Position numbers and translations under genes: made by a program
Assembly: GCF_029392675.1 (NCBI RefSeq)
Contig: NZ_CP113941.1
Span: 608,001 to 672,000 of the forward strand
Direction: 5' to 3'
Length of the DNA stretch: 64,000 nt
From: Lactobacillus sp. ESL0684
GTDB lineage: Bacteria > Bacillota > Bacilli > Lactobacillales > Lactobacillaceae
Part shown: in pieces, positions 37,258 through 45,680 of the stretch
Layout of the letters: each line of letters starts with the position of its first letter
Numbering within the stretch: position 1 is the stretch's first letter
The notes under the pieces: generated by a model
What the model saw: the letters and a program-made list of their open reading frames with translations, nothing else
Databases searched by the model: none
What the model was told of the DNA's origin: nothing

Positions 37258-38811
37258 CTGAAACTTGAAAGCAGTAAAACTAGCCAGATTCCTTATTGAG
37301 TCTGGCTTTTTTGGTTCTTAATTATATTTTAAACGCTTCTCTGCAGCTGCTTTTGAATAAATCCTGGCAGTAATTTAATAAAATTATTTATTATCCGCTC
37401 GACTTCTGTAGTTATTTCTTCTTTAACTGCTTTTAGGGCACTTAGCAGGTAGACCAATGCTTCTTCAAACGCCAAATCCGGCAACGCATCATTCATCAAA
37501 TAGAATAAATCCCCAATTGTTCGCTCATCAACTGCTTGTCTCTCTTGCCAAGCCAGCAAGTCATAAGTTAAGGCGGTAATTGCAAAATATCCGCACTGAC
37601 CATCGTAACTTTGAATTTGTGATTTATCTAAAGCTAGGTATTGCTTAGCTGCTTTAAAGTAGGTTTCTATCTGCCATCTACGACCATAAAGCTGAATGAC
37701 TTCTTTAGGTTGCAGCTGATATCTGGTGGTAGCCAAGACCAAGTACTTTCCCTTATTACCACGTTTAGTAACATATACTAATCTGATAGGAAAACTATGT
37801 CCTTGATACTCTGCCTCGACTACACAACTATAAAGATAGTCATCTTTGGCTTTCAGCTTTGAGCCAGCTAAGCGTTCATACAAACTTTTTACATCATAAA
37901 GGCGACCACGATAGCAGTAGTATACCTTCTTGCTCAACTTAAGCATCGAGACACTGTCTAATCCTAACTGCTTTAACTGCCAGAACATTTTGGGCGAGGC
38001 AAACCAGCTGTCAAACAGTACATAGTCTGCTGGTACACCTTCATTGATAGCTTGCTTAAGCAATTCAACCGTGACATCATTCATTTGCCTTTGGGCTTGG
38101 GTTCTTCTTCTGCCTGCAATAGAACGATTATCGGTTGTAGTGGCTTTACTGCCAAGCAGATTTTGTTTTCTCTTGGTGGACATCAAAGCAAAATTAACTG
38201 GCAAAAAAGTATTGCCGTCACTCCAACCAACGGTCAAGCCACGATAACCATTAACATATTTATGCTCATTATGATCGTAAACTTTGGCAAGTAATTCCGC
38301 TTTCTTAGAATAGGAACGTGCTAGCAAAGTATCATCTACAATCAAAGCTAGTCTTCTACGCTTGTCGATTACCGGTTTAAGTACCTTAATTAGTTTGGCA
38401 GCAGCTAAGCAAAGCAGTTTTTGCCAATTGATGCGGCCATCATTAAGGATATTTCTGCCAGTCTTAGAGGTAAATTCAGCTGGTTGGTCAAAACGATACA
38501 GTGATTTACGGGCAAAACGTGATTGGATTAGCCATTTAACTACCATCAGCAGGCTAACTAAAGAATGACGTCTAAAATTAACCTGTTTACTTAAGTCAGC
38601 TAGACCAATTAATTTTGTAAAAGATGAAATTAAGGAAGAAGTGTCCTTTTCTTGATTGAATTGCGGTATACTGTTCATAACGTAAGAACTCCTGTAACTT
38701 TAGTTTTGGTTATTTAAAGTATAACGCAGAGAGGGCTTGCGTTTTTATTTTTTAGGCAAAAAAGCTAGAAATCACGCTCTTTTGAGGTGATTTCTAGCTT
38801 TCAAGTTTCAG
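37258..38811 (-). mobile_element. IS4-family insertion sequence, intact
   Basis: A 1554-bp element bounded by 15-bp perfect terminal inverted repeats CTGAAACTTGAAAGC (37258-37272) and its complement (38797-38811), with a 7-bp direct repeat TTAGTAA outside each end. One transposase gene runs on the minus strand. A plus-strand terminator-like hairpin (AGCCAGA/TCTGGCT plus T run, about 37283-37317) and a perfect 12-bp hairpin GCTAGAAATCAC/GTGATTTCTAGC (38764-38798) sit just inside the ends and probably insulate the transposase. The short target duplication suits the ISPepr1-like branch of IS4. Confidence 0.9.
37329..38678 (-). CDS. IS4-family DDE transposase
   Basis: A 449-residue transposase. 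Catalytic candidates are Asp115/116 in LALIVDDTLLARS, Asp223 in YVLFDSWFAS and Glu338 in YGRRWQIETYFKAAKQYL. That last motif matches the IS4 signature Y-(2)-R-(3)-E-(6)-K exactly (Tyr331, Arg334, Glu338, Lys345). The frame is uninterrupted, so the enzyme may be active. Confidence 0.95.
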   Translation of the reverse strand: MNSIPQFNQEKDTSSLISSFTKLIGLADLSKQVNFRRHSLVSLLMVVKWLIQSRFARKSLYRFDQPAEFTSKTGRNILNDGRINWQKLLCLAAAKLIKVLKPVIDKRRRLALIVDDTLLARSYSKKAELLAKVYDHNEHKYVNGYRGLTVGWSDGNTFLPVNFALMSTKRKQNLLGSKATTTDNRSIAGRRRTQAQRQMNDVTVELLKQAINEGVPADYVLFDSWFASPKMFWQLKQLGLDSVSMLKLSKKVYYCYRGRLYDVKSLYERLAGSKLKAKDDYLYSCVVEAEYQGHSFPIRLVYVTKRGNKGKYLVLATTRYQLQPKEVIQLYGRRWQIETYFKAAKQYLALDKSQIQSYDGQCGYFAITALTYDLLAWQERQAVDERTIGDLFYLMNDALPDLAFEEALVYLLSALKAVKEEITTEVERIINNFIKLLPGFIQKQLQRSV

Positions 38812-38818
38812 TTAGTAA
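38812..38818 (+). repeat. Target-site duplication, right copy
   Basis: TTAGTAA immediately outside the right inverted repeat, identical to 37251-37257. Confidence 0.75.
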
Positions 38819-38950
38819 TAAAAAAAGCGGCACATTTTTTGATGAGATTAATTTGCTAGTCTTAAAATTTTAGCAAAGTTATGGTTGAGATGATAGCATT
38901 AACTAGTGGCTTTTGATAGAATAATTCTAGTTTAGAGAGGTTTGGATTTC

Positions 38951-41041
38951 GTGAAATATTCTAAGAAAAATCGGGGAGCAGCTGGCTCGAAAAAACAGGC
39001 TTCGACGCCAATCCGAATGAAAATTATTTTAGTGATTATTTTTATTTTGTTTGCTGCTTTAATAGGTCAATTACTATACCTGCAAGTAGGCTATGGTTCA
39101 CGCTTTAAAGCAGAAGTGCAGAAGTCTAATTCTGCAGTAGTTTCAAGTCAAGTGCCTCGCGGGGTAATGTATGACAATAAGGGACGCGTTCTAGTTGGTA
39201 ATAAGGCGCAAAGTGCCATTACTTATACTAAGAGCGTTTCGACTACTGCTGATCAGGCTTATACGCTTTCAAATGCTTTGAGTAATTATATAAGTCTTAA
39301 TGATAAACTTAGCAATCAGCAGTTAATTGATTATTATTTGGCAGATAAGGACAATAGTAAAAGGGAGTTGGCTAAAGTTCCAAAGTCGATTCGCAAAACT
39401 GAAGATAATGACCTGATTAATGCTCAGATTGCTAAACAAGTTAATCAAGAGCATATTAAGCTATCTAAGCGCGAAAAGACAGCTGCTTCAATTTATAATA
39501 AAATATCTGGTGCGTATACTTTATCAACTATTTATTTAAAAAATTCTGATCTAACTGATAAAGAAATTGCAGAAGTAGGAGAGCATTTATCTAGCTTGCC
39601 TGGTGTAGGTATTGGAACTGATTGGAAACGTTCATATCCTAATGGATCATCTATTCAAAGTATTATTGGCTCCGTCTCAAGTGAAAAAGCTGGTTTACCG
39701 AGTGATAATTTGCAATACTATTTAACTAACGGTTACTCACGTAATGATCGCGTCGGTACCTCTTATCTAGAAGAAAAGTATGAACCTTTACTAAAAGGAA
39801 CCAAAGCAACTAGTAAGGTTTGGACTAAAAGTGATGGTGATATTGAACAAACCAAATCGGTTTATTCTGGTCAAGCTGGTGCTAGTTTAGTGTTGACACT
39901 AGATGCTAAATATCAAAAGCAAATCCAGTCGTCACTCAAGTCAATCTATAGTTCAGCTTTAGCTTCTGGTGCTGCTCGTTATTCAAATGGTGCCTATGCG
40001 ATTGCAATGAATCCTAAAACCGGTGCTATCTTGGCAATGGCAGGAATCAGTCGCGATCCCAAAAAGAACAAGTTAAGTGATAATGCTTTAGGAGCAATTA
40101 ATCAAACCTATGTTATGGGATCAGCGGTTAAAGGTGCGACAGTTGCGGGAGGATTGATGAACAAGGTAATTACGCCTACGAGTAGTACAATGCCTGATAC
40201 GCCGGTTTATTTACCCGGTTCGCCAATTAAAAAGTCCGTTTATCCAGTTGGAACTTTTGGTGCTTTAGATGCACCGAGTGCTCTAGAAGTTTCCAGCAAT
40301 ATTTATATGATGCGCATGACAATGGACTGGGTTCATGCTAAATATGTACCTAAAGAATATATCAGCATGCCCAACACTGCTTTTGATACATTGCGGCATA
40401 ATTTTAGTATGTTTGGGCTTGGACAAAAGACGGGGGTTGATTTACCCGGTGAAGTGTCGGGGATTAAAGGACGTTCTTTTAATAGTCAAGGACAAATCCT
40501 GTCTGGTTCTGTACTTGACCTGTCCTATGGTAACTATGATGCATATACGCCAATTCAAATGGTTCAGTATGTTTCTACAATTGCTAATGGTGGCTATCGT
40601 ATGCAGCCATATGTTGTTCAATCAGTTGGACGCAGCGCTAAAGATGGTAAGAAAGTCTATATTGATTATAATAAAAAACCAAATGTCCAATTGCGGATCC
40701 CATGGCAACAGGATGAACTAAATGTTGTTAGGCAGGGATTTTGGCGGGTTGTCCATGGAACTAATTCATGGGGAACTGCTCACAAGTTAAAGGATGTAAA
40801 GCCGTCAATTTCTGGTAAATCTGGTACGGCGCAAACATTTTATTATGATCCTGACAATCCTAATCAGAAAAATCCGCCAGAGGTAGTTAATGCAACCTTT
40901 GTTGGATATGCACCATCAGATAATCCAGAATTAGCTACTGCGGTAGTTTTTCCAGGACTAGATCCTGATTTAGAAGGCTCATACACATTGCAAATGACCA
41001 AGGCAATGGTTCAGGATTATTTTAAATTGCATAAAAAATAG
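38951..41041 (+). CDS. Class B penicillin-binding protein (PBP2 type)
   Basis: A 696-residue peptidoglycan transpeptidase: cytoplasmic basic tail, one membrane anchor (about 24-45, IILVIIFILFAALIGQLLYL), a dimerisation/pedestal region, then the transpeptidase domain with SxxK in GSAVKGA (near residue 390), SxN in EVSSNIY and KSGT in SGKSGTAQTF. The GTG at 38951 gives MKYSKKNRG with GAGAGG 10 bases upstream; TTG at 38942 is possible but too close to that site. It resembles the PBP2A/PbpH elongation class more than PBP2B (no PASTA domains). Confidence 0.92.
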   Translation: MKYSKKNRGAAGSKKQASTPIRMKIILVIIFILFAALIGQLLYLQVGYGSRFKAEVQKSNSAVVSSQVPRGVMYDNKGRVLVGNKAQSAITYTKSVSTTADQAYTLSNALSNYISLNDKLSNQQLIDYYLADKDNSKRELAKVPKSIRKTEDNDLINAQIAKQVNQEHIKLSKREKTAASIYNKISGAYTLSTIYLKNSDLTDKEIAEVGEHLSSLPGVGIGTDWKRSYPNGSSIQSIIGSVSSEKAGLPSDNLQYYLTNGYSRNDRVGTSYLEEKYEPLLKGTKATSKVWTKSDGDIEQTKSVYSGQAGASLVLTLDAKYQKQIQSSLKSIYSSALASGAARYSNGAYAIAMNPKTGAILAMAGISRDPKKNKLSDNALGAINQTYVMGSAVKGATVAGGLMNKVITPTSSTMPDTPVYLPGSPIKKSVYPVGTFGALDAPSALEVSSNIYMMRMTMDWVHAKYVPKEYISMPNTAFDTLRHNFSMFGLGQKTGVDLPGEVSGIKGRSFNSQGQILSGSVLDLSYGNYDAYTPIQMVQYVSTIANGGYRMQPYVVQSVGRSAKDGKKVYIDYNKKPNVQLRIPWQQDELNVVRQGFWRVVHGTNSWGTAHKLKDVKPSISGKSGTAQTFYYDPDNPNQKNPPEVVNATFVGYAPSDNPELATAVVFPGLDPDLEGSYTLQMTKAMVQDYFKLHKK

Positions 41042-41124
41042 TTTTTTAACATTATTACTGGAAAAGTCCTAAATAACATGGTATTCTTACATAGTTAGAA
41101 TAAAAATTGTAGGTGGTGAAAGAA

Positions 41125-41274
41125 ATGGCAGATAATATCATTTTGGAATGCACCGAATGTGGCGATAGAAGTTACTTATCTAAGAAAAACAAGCGTAAGC
41201 ATCCGGAACGTTTAAGTTTGAAGAAGTATTGTCCTGTTGAAAGACAAACAACTCTTCATCGTGAAACTAAGTAA
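41125..41274 (+). CDS. rpmG: 50S ribosomal protein L33
   Basis: A 49-residue protein [18 protein letters not shown]... The first zinc-type pair CTEC is present, but the second has only one cysteine ([10 protein letters not shown]), so zinc binding is probably lost or altered. The gene ends at a strong terminator. AGGTGGTGA precedes the ATG. Confidence 0.93.
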   Translation: MADNIILECTECGDRSYLSKKNKRKHPERLSLKKYCPVERQTTLHRETK

Positions 41275-41282
41275 TAACCCAA

Positions 41283-41314
41283 AATAGCAGGAGCCTATGC
41301 TCCTGCTATTTTTT
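41283..41314 (+). terminator. Terminator after rpmG
   Basis: AATAGCAGGAGC/GCTCCTGCTATT perfect 12-bp stem with 4-base loop and T run, only 16 bp before the next start codon. Confidence 0.92.
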
Positions 41315-41329
41315 ATCTTTGGAAGAATT

Positions 41330-41902
41330 ATGAACAAAAAAGAATTACGGCAAAAACAAGTAGAAAAATTACAGCAGTTTAAAGATAATCCGGACAAACA
41401 AGCTGAAGATCAAGCCTTACTTAACCAGGTGATGTCTTTGCCATTATTAAAGCAAAGCCAAAGCATAGGGGTAACCTCGTCCTTACCATATGAGGTTGAT
41501 ACTTCCAATCTAATTGCTAGTCTTTGGGATCAAGGTAAGGATGTGTACTTGGCTCGTGCCAATAATGATGCTGAGCATACTCAAGACTTTCTGCATTACA
41601 ATTACATGACACAACTAGCCAAATCCAGCTTTGGCGTTGAAGAAGTTAGTGATCCTAATGCTGAAATTAATAACGAATTAGATTTAATGATTGTACCCGG
41701 TTTAGCGTTTGCTCTTGATAGTCATGAGCGTTTAGGATTTGGTGGTGGTTATTATGACCGCTTTTTGGCTAAACATCCACAGACTCAAACAATTGCATTA
41801 GTTAATTCACAGATGAGCTTTGAATCTGCTAACTGGCAGATCGAACAGACTGATATGCCAATTAAATGGCTGATTACTCCAACTGAAATTTTGGAAAGTT
41901 AG
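41330..41902 (+). CDS. 5-formyltetrahydrofolate cyclo-ligase
   Basis: A 190-residue ATP-dependent enzyme converting 5-formyl-THF to 5,10-methenyl-THF. N-terminus MNKKELRQKQVEKLQQF; the nucleotide/Mg loop LGFGGGYYDRFL and PGLAFALD are diagnostic. The ATG at 41330 follows GGAAG; an upstream frame to 41297 falls in the terminator. The order rpmG, cyclo-ligase, rhomboid, yqgQ equals that in Bacillus. Confidence 0.93.
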   Translation: MNKKELRQKQVEKLQQFKDNPDKQAEDQALLNQVMSLPLLKQSQSIGVTSSLPYEVDTSNLIASLWDQGKDVYLARANNDAEHTQDFLHYNYMTQLAKSSFGVEEVSDPNAEINNELDLMIVPGLAFALDSHERLGFGGGYYDRFLAKHPQTQTIALVNSQMSFESANWQIEQTDMPIKWLITPTEILES

Positions 41903-41912
41903 TAGGCTTGTA

Positions 41913-42641
41913 ATGAATAGACGACAGAATTTTAAAGATTGTTATATGACTTGGACTATCTTGGCTGTGTTATTTCTGGTCTTTTTACTAGAAACTGGGC
42001 TAGGTGGTTCAAAAAATACTACCGTATTAATTGAATTGGGTGCAATGAACAAGAAAGTAATCTTAGAAGCTGGACAATGGTGGCGCTTATTTACTGCCCA
42101 ATTCCTGCATATTGGCATTATGCATCTGATATCTAATGTGGTAATGATTTATTACTTGGGTACTTATCTAGAACAAATTCTGGGACATTGGCGATTTTTG
42201 TTAATCTACCTACTAGCTGGCGTTGGTGGCAATTTGCTTAGCTTAGCTTTTGGCGATGTTAATCTACTTGGCTTAGCTTTAGGAGACAACAATGTTATTG
42301 TTAGTGCAGGTGCCTCTACAGCTTTGTTTGGCTTAATGGGTGCAATGACTGCTATTGGCTTGCGTAATCATGATAACGCAGCGATTGTCTATTTAGGTAA
42401 ACAAGCTTTTTGGTTAGCGCTGCTAAACTTAGGTTTTGACTTATTTGATCCCAACATTGATTTATGGGGACACCTTGGTGGCCTGCTTACTGGATTGCTT
42501 TTAGCAATTATTGTAGGTGATCGCAGATTTCGCCAGTATCCGTTTAAGGTTCGCCTAGTAGCTGTATGTATTTTAATAATTTATATTGTGGCCACGGTTC
42601 ACAGGGGCTTGAGTATGGCTTTAGGTGGTGGCTTTGCGTGA
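41913..42641 (+). CDS. gluP: Rhomboid-family intramembrane serine protease
   Basis: A 242-residue protein with about seven membrane segments. The serine motif is GASTALFG (catalytic Ser in GAS) and the histidine lies in LWGHLGGLLTG; HIGIMHLISNV is the conserved TM2 region with the N/H motif. It lacks the TPR and cytosolic extension of Bacillus GluP. Its TGA stop overlaps the GTG of yqgQ. Confidence 0.9.
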   Translation: MNRRQNFKDCYMTWTILAVLFLVFLLETGLGGSKNTTVLIELGAMNKKVILEAGQWWRLFTAQFLHIGIMHLISNVVMIYYLGTYLEQILGHWRFLLIYLLAGVGGNLLSLAFGDVNLLGLALGDNNVIVSAGASTALFGLMGAMTAIGLRNHDNAAIVYLGKQAFWLALLNLGFDLFDPNIDLWGHLGGLLTGLLLAIIVGDRRFRQYPFKVRLVAVCILIIYIVATVHRGLSMALGGGFA

Positions 42642-42850
42642 AGAATCTCTATGATGTGCAGCAATTGCTTGAAAAGTATGGCGTTTTAGTTCATGTGGGT
42701 AAGCGAATTTGGGATATTGAATTAATGGCTCTTGAGCTTGACAATGTTAATCAATCACATTTAATTGATCAAAAGCTTTATCTAGAAGCTAAAATGATTT
42801 TGGCTCGTGAACACGAATATGAAGAGCGCAAGGCAAAGGATCATAGCTAG
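42638..42850 (+). CDS. yqgQ: YqgQ family (DUF910) small protein
   Basis: A 70-residue protein, MKNLYDVQQLLEKYGVLVHV then GKRIWDIELMALELD, as in YqgQ, whose structure suggests single-stranded nucleic-acid binding. It starts with GTG at 42638 within the rhomboid stop (GTGA overlap). In Bacillus glucokinase follows; here it is absent. Confidence 0.88.
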   Translation: MKNLYDVQQLLEKYGVLVHVGKRIWDIELMALELDNVNQSHLIDQKLYLEAKMILAREHEYEERKAKDHS

Positions 42851-42894
42851 TATAGTAAGAATTATTTTAGAAAGTTTTTTAGGAGAAAAGCATC

Positions 42895-43299
42895 ATGTCA
42901 ACTTTTTTAATTATTTTAGATGTTGTCCTGGTCCTGGTTATTCTCGGCTTTGTGGCAGTTTGGTTATGGAATAAGTACCAGACTAAACGCCTGGGAGACG
43001 GTGATTTGACCAACGAGGAATTTAAACAGGGAATGCGCAAAGCACAAATTGTTGATTTGCGGGAAAAAGCACCATTCAAAAGAAAGCATATTGATGGTGC
43101 CAGAAATTTGCCATCAACTATGTTGAAATATCAATATAGTGAACTACGTGCAGATTTGCCAGTTTATCTTTATTCTGACTCATTGACAGTAACACTTCGT
43201 GCTGCCAGATTTTTGCAAAAGAAAAAATTTACTTCAATTAAATGGCTTAAAAATGGCTTTGATGAGTGGGATGGTCGGACTAAGGCATCTAAATACTAA
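42895..43299 (+). CDS. Membrane-anchored rhodanese-like protein
   Basis: A 134-residue protein: one N-terminal membrane helix (FLIILDVVLVLVILGFVAVW), then a rhodanese domain (QIVDLREKAPFKRKHIDGAR, LKNGFDEW). The active-site loop reads YLYSDSLTVTLRAARF, with no cysteine where sulfurtransferases have one, so it is probably catalytically inactive. AGGAGA precedes the ATG. A terminator follows. Confidence 0.87.
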   Translation: MSTFLIILDVVLVLVILGFVAVWLWNKYQTKRLGDGDLTNEEFKQGMRKAQIVDLREKAPFKRKHIDGARNLPSTMLKYQYSELRADLPVYLYSDSLTVTLRAARFLQKKKFTSIKWLKNGFDEWDGRTKASKY

Positions 43300-43306
43300 T
43301 TGGTGG

Positions 43307-43341
43307 AACATGTTTGGCAGATTTGCTCAAACGTGTTTTTT
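43307..43341 (+). terminator. Terminator after the rhodanese-like gene
   Basis: AACATGTTTG/CAAACGTGTT (one G-U pair) with 11-base loop, then T run. Confidence 0.85.
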
Positions 43342-43371
43342 ATTTTATATTATTAAAAAGGATTTTAAAAT

Positions 43372-44292
43372 ATGCAAAAAGTATTGGCAATTGTTGGTCC
43401 AACAGCGATTGGAAAGACTAGTTTAGCGATTACCTTGGCTAAGCAATTGTCAGGAGAAATTGTGTCAGGTGACTCGATGCAAGTTTATCGAGAAGTAGCA
43501 ATTGGAACAGCTAAAGCTACACCGCAGGAGCAAAAGCAAGTTAAACATTATTTGGTTGATACACGTTCTATATTTGAACCATATTCTGTCAAAGACTTTG
43601 TTGATCAGGCTGAAGCCGCAATTCAGCAAATTGGTCAACAGGAGAAATTGCCGATGCTAGTTGGTGGAACTGGTTTTTACGTGAATGCATTGTTAAATCA
43701 ATTGCAATTAGGAGAAAAATCTGGTCATAATTCAGCAATTGACAATAAATGGCAAGCCTATCTATTAGCTAATGGCGAGCAAAAGTTATGGCAAGAATTA
43801 AATATGCGTGACAGCGAAGCTGCTAGTAAAATTGCACCGCAAAATTCACGGCGAGTTTTGCGTGCGTTAACAGTGATTGAACGGACAGGACAACAGTTTT
43901 CCAAGCAACAGACCGAAATAAAACCACGCTATGATTATTTAATTATCGGCTTAAATTCTGAACGGTCAGAAATTTATCGTCGAATCGATTTGCGAGTGGA
44001 CCAAATGATGGATCAAGGAATGCTCAAGGAAGCAGAATTTGTTTATCAGAATCGTCAACGCGAATATCAGATCTTGCAAGCAATCGGTTATAAGGAATTC
44101 TTTCCATATTTTGAGGGTGAAAAAAGTTTGGCAGATTGTGTTACTCAGCTAAAAATGGCTTCGCGTCATTATGCCAAACGGCAATTAACGTATTTTCGCC
44201 ATCAGTTGCCACTTACGTTTTTTGATCCATTAAATGATCCCGATTGTATTAAAAAGATTCTAGAGAAAGTTGAGGAATGGTTAAATGAATAA
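43372..44292 (+). CDS. miaA: tRNA dimethylallyltransferase MiaA
   Basis: A 306-residue enzyme prenylating A37 of tRNAs reading UNN codons. P-loop IVGPTAIGKTSLAI, SGDSMQVYREVAIGTAK, LVGGTGFYVNALL and the late YAKRQLTYFRH region are all present. Overlaps the YnbB-type gene by 8 bp. Confidence 0.96.
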   Translation: MQKVLAIVGPTAIGKTSLAITLAKQLSGEIVSGDSMQVYREVAIGTAKATPQEQKQVKHYLVDTRSIFEPYSVKDFVDQAEAAIQQIGQQEKLPMLVGGTGFYVNALLNQLQLGEKSGHNSAIDNKWQAYLLANGEQKLWQELNMRDSEAASKIAPQNSRRVLRALTVIERTGQQFSKQQTEIKPRYDYLIIGLNSERSEIYRRIDLRVDQMMDQGMLKEAEFVYQNRQREYQILQAIGYKEFFPYFEGEKSLADCVTQLKMASRHYAKRQLTYFRHQLPLTFFDPLNDPDCIKKILEKVEEWLNE

Positions 44293-45535
44293 TTGGCCAA
44301 CAGAATTACAACAGTTAGTTAAGGAAGTAGATCAGCAAATTGCGCCGCAATTAGCTAAAATTGACGATAATATTTTATATAATCAAAATAAAGTTTTGCA
44401 GGCATTTAAAGATCATGCAGTAGCAGAGGCTGATTTAATTGGTTCGACCGGTTATGGTTCCGATGATGCTGGCCGTGATAAATTAGATCAAATTTATGCC
44501 CAAATTTTTCAGACTGAGGATGCGTTAGTACGTTCTCAATTTGTGTCTGGGACTCATACTTTGGCTACAGCGATGGCAGGAAATTTATTACCTGGTGATG
44601 AATTGACGTATTTAACTGGAATGCCATATGACACGGTTCAACAAGTGATCGGACTAGCTGGTGATGGTCGCGGAAGTTTGATGTCCTATGGGGTTAAGTT
44701 CTCCCATGTTGATTTAAAAAATGGCGAAGTTGATTATCAGGCTGCTCGTCAGCTGCTTAGCTCGCACCAGCCTAAGATGATAGTTATCCAACGCTCTCGC
44801 GGCTATGATACACGGCAGAGTTTTACTGTCGGCAAAATTAGACCAATGATTGAAATGATTCGCGAAGTCAGTCCCAAGAGTATTATTTTTATTGATAATT
44901 GTTATGGCGAGTTTTCTGAGCAACATGAACCAACAGAATATGGCGCTGATCTAATGGCGGGTTCACTAATCAAGAATGCTGGCGGTGGTTTGGCTAAAGT
45001 TGGTGGTTACGTTGTTGGTAAACATGAATTAATTGAAAATACAGCTGCGAGATTGACCGCTGGTGGCATTGGTCGCGAAGAAGGCGCTAGTCTTAATAAT
45101 AATCTGGATTATTTTGAGGGATTGTTTATTGCACCTAACATTACTGGTAATGCAATTAAAGGTGCGATTTATACGGCTGCAATTTTGGCAAGAATGGGCG
45201 AAGAAGTAACACCCAAATGGGATGAAGACCGCACAGATCTGATTCAAGCTGTAATTTTTCATGATAAGGACAAGATGATTCGATTTGCTAAAGTCTTGCA
45301 GGCTAATTCGCCAGTTAATTCGTTTGTTGATCCAATTCCAAGCAACGATACTGGCTATGAAGATCAGGTTATCATGGCTGACGGCTCCTTTATTGAGGGT
45401 GCCAGCATCGAATTTTCTGGTGATGGTCCAATTAGGCCACCTTATGCCATTTATATGCAAGGTGGTCTAACTTATGCTCATGTTAAAATTGCGATTACTA
45501 ATGCAGTTAATGAGTTATTCTTTCAAAATAATTAA
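44285..45535 (+). CDS. YnbB-type PLP-dependent enzyme (methionine gamma-lyase related)
   Basis: A 416-residue fold-type I PLP enzyme of the 'aluminum resistance' family: STGYGSDDAGRDKLDQIYAQ, FVSGTHTLATAMAGNLLPGD, IFIDNCYGEF and a PLP-lysine candidate in GSLIKNAGGGLAKVGGY. Its substrate is not established. The position between miaA and glnA is as in Bacillus (ynbB-glnR-glnA). Confidence 0.85.
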   Translation: MNNWPTELQQLVKEVDQQIAPQLAKIDDNILYNQNKVLQAFKDHAVAEADLIGSTGYGSDDAGRDKLDQIYAQIFQTEDALVRSQFVSGTHTLATAMAGNLLPGDELTYLTGMPYDTVQQVIGLAGDGRGSLMSYGVKFSHVDLKNGEVDYQAARQLLSSHQPKMIVIQRSRGYDTRQSFTVGKIRPMIEMIREVSPKSIIFIDNCYGEFSEQHEPTEYGADLMAGSLIKNAGGGLAKVGGYVVGKHELIENTAARLTAGGIGREEGASLNNNLDYFEGLFIAPNITGNAIKGAIYTAAILARMGEEVTPKWDEDRTDLIQAVIFHDKDKMIRFAKVLQANSPVNSFVDPIPSNDTGYEDQVIMADGSFIEGASIEFSGDGPIRPPYAIYMQGGLTYAHVKIAITNAVNELFFQNN

Positions 45536-45680
45536 AGTTAAAACTTGGTTAAATATACTAGACCACTTTGACTTTTGCCAAGGGGTTTGTTAAGGTGTTA
45601 ATCAGGTTTAGCAGAGAGCTAGGAAAGGCTCTGTGACCAGACCAATTATTATGCAGTTTGATTTTATTAGGTGGCAAAAC

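Noticed and set aside
45029-45460. A 143-codon minus-strand frame opposite the YnbB-type gene
   Set aside because: The plus strand encodes a well-conserved PLP enzyme across the same bases; the reverse frame shows no family features.
45601-45680. Possible glutamine riboswitch or GlnR operator before glnA
   Set aside because: Neither the glnA-RNA consensus nor a TGTNA-N7-TNACA box could be found; only a weak imperfect hairpin is present.
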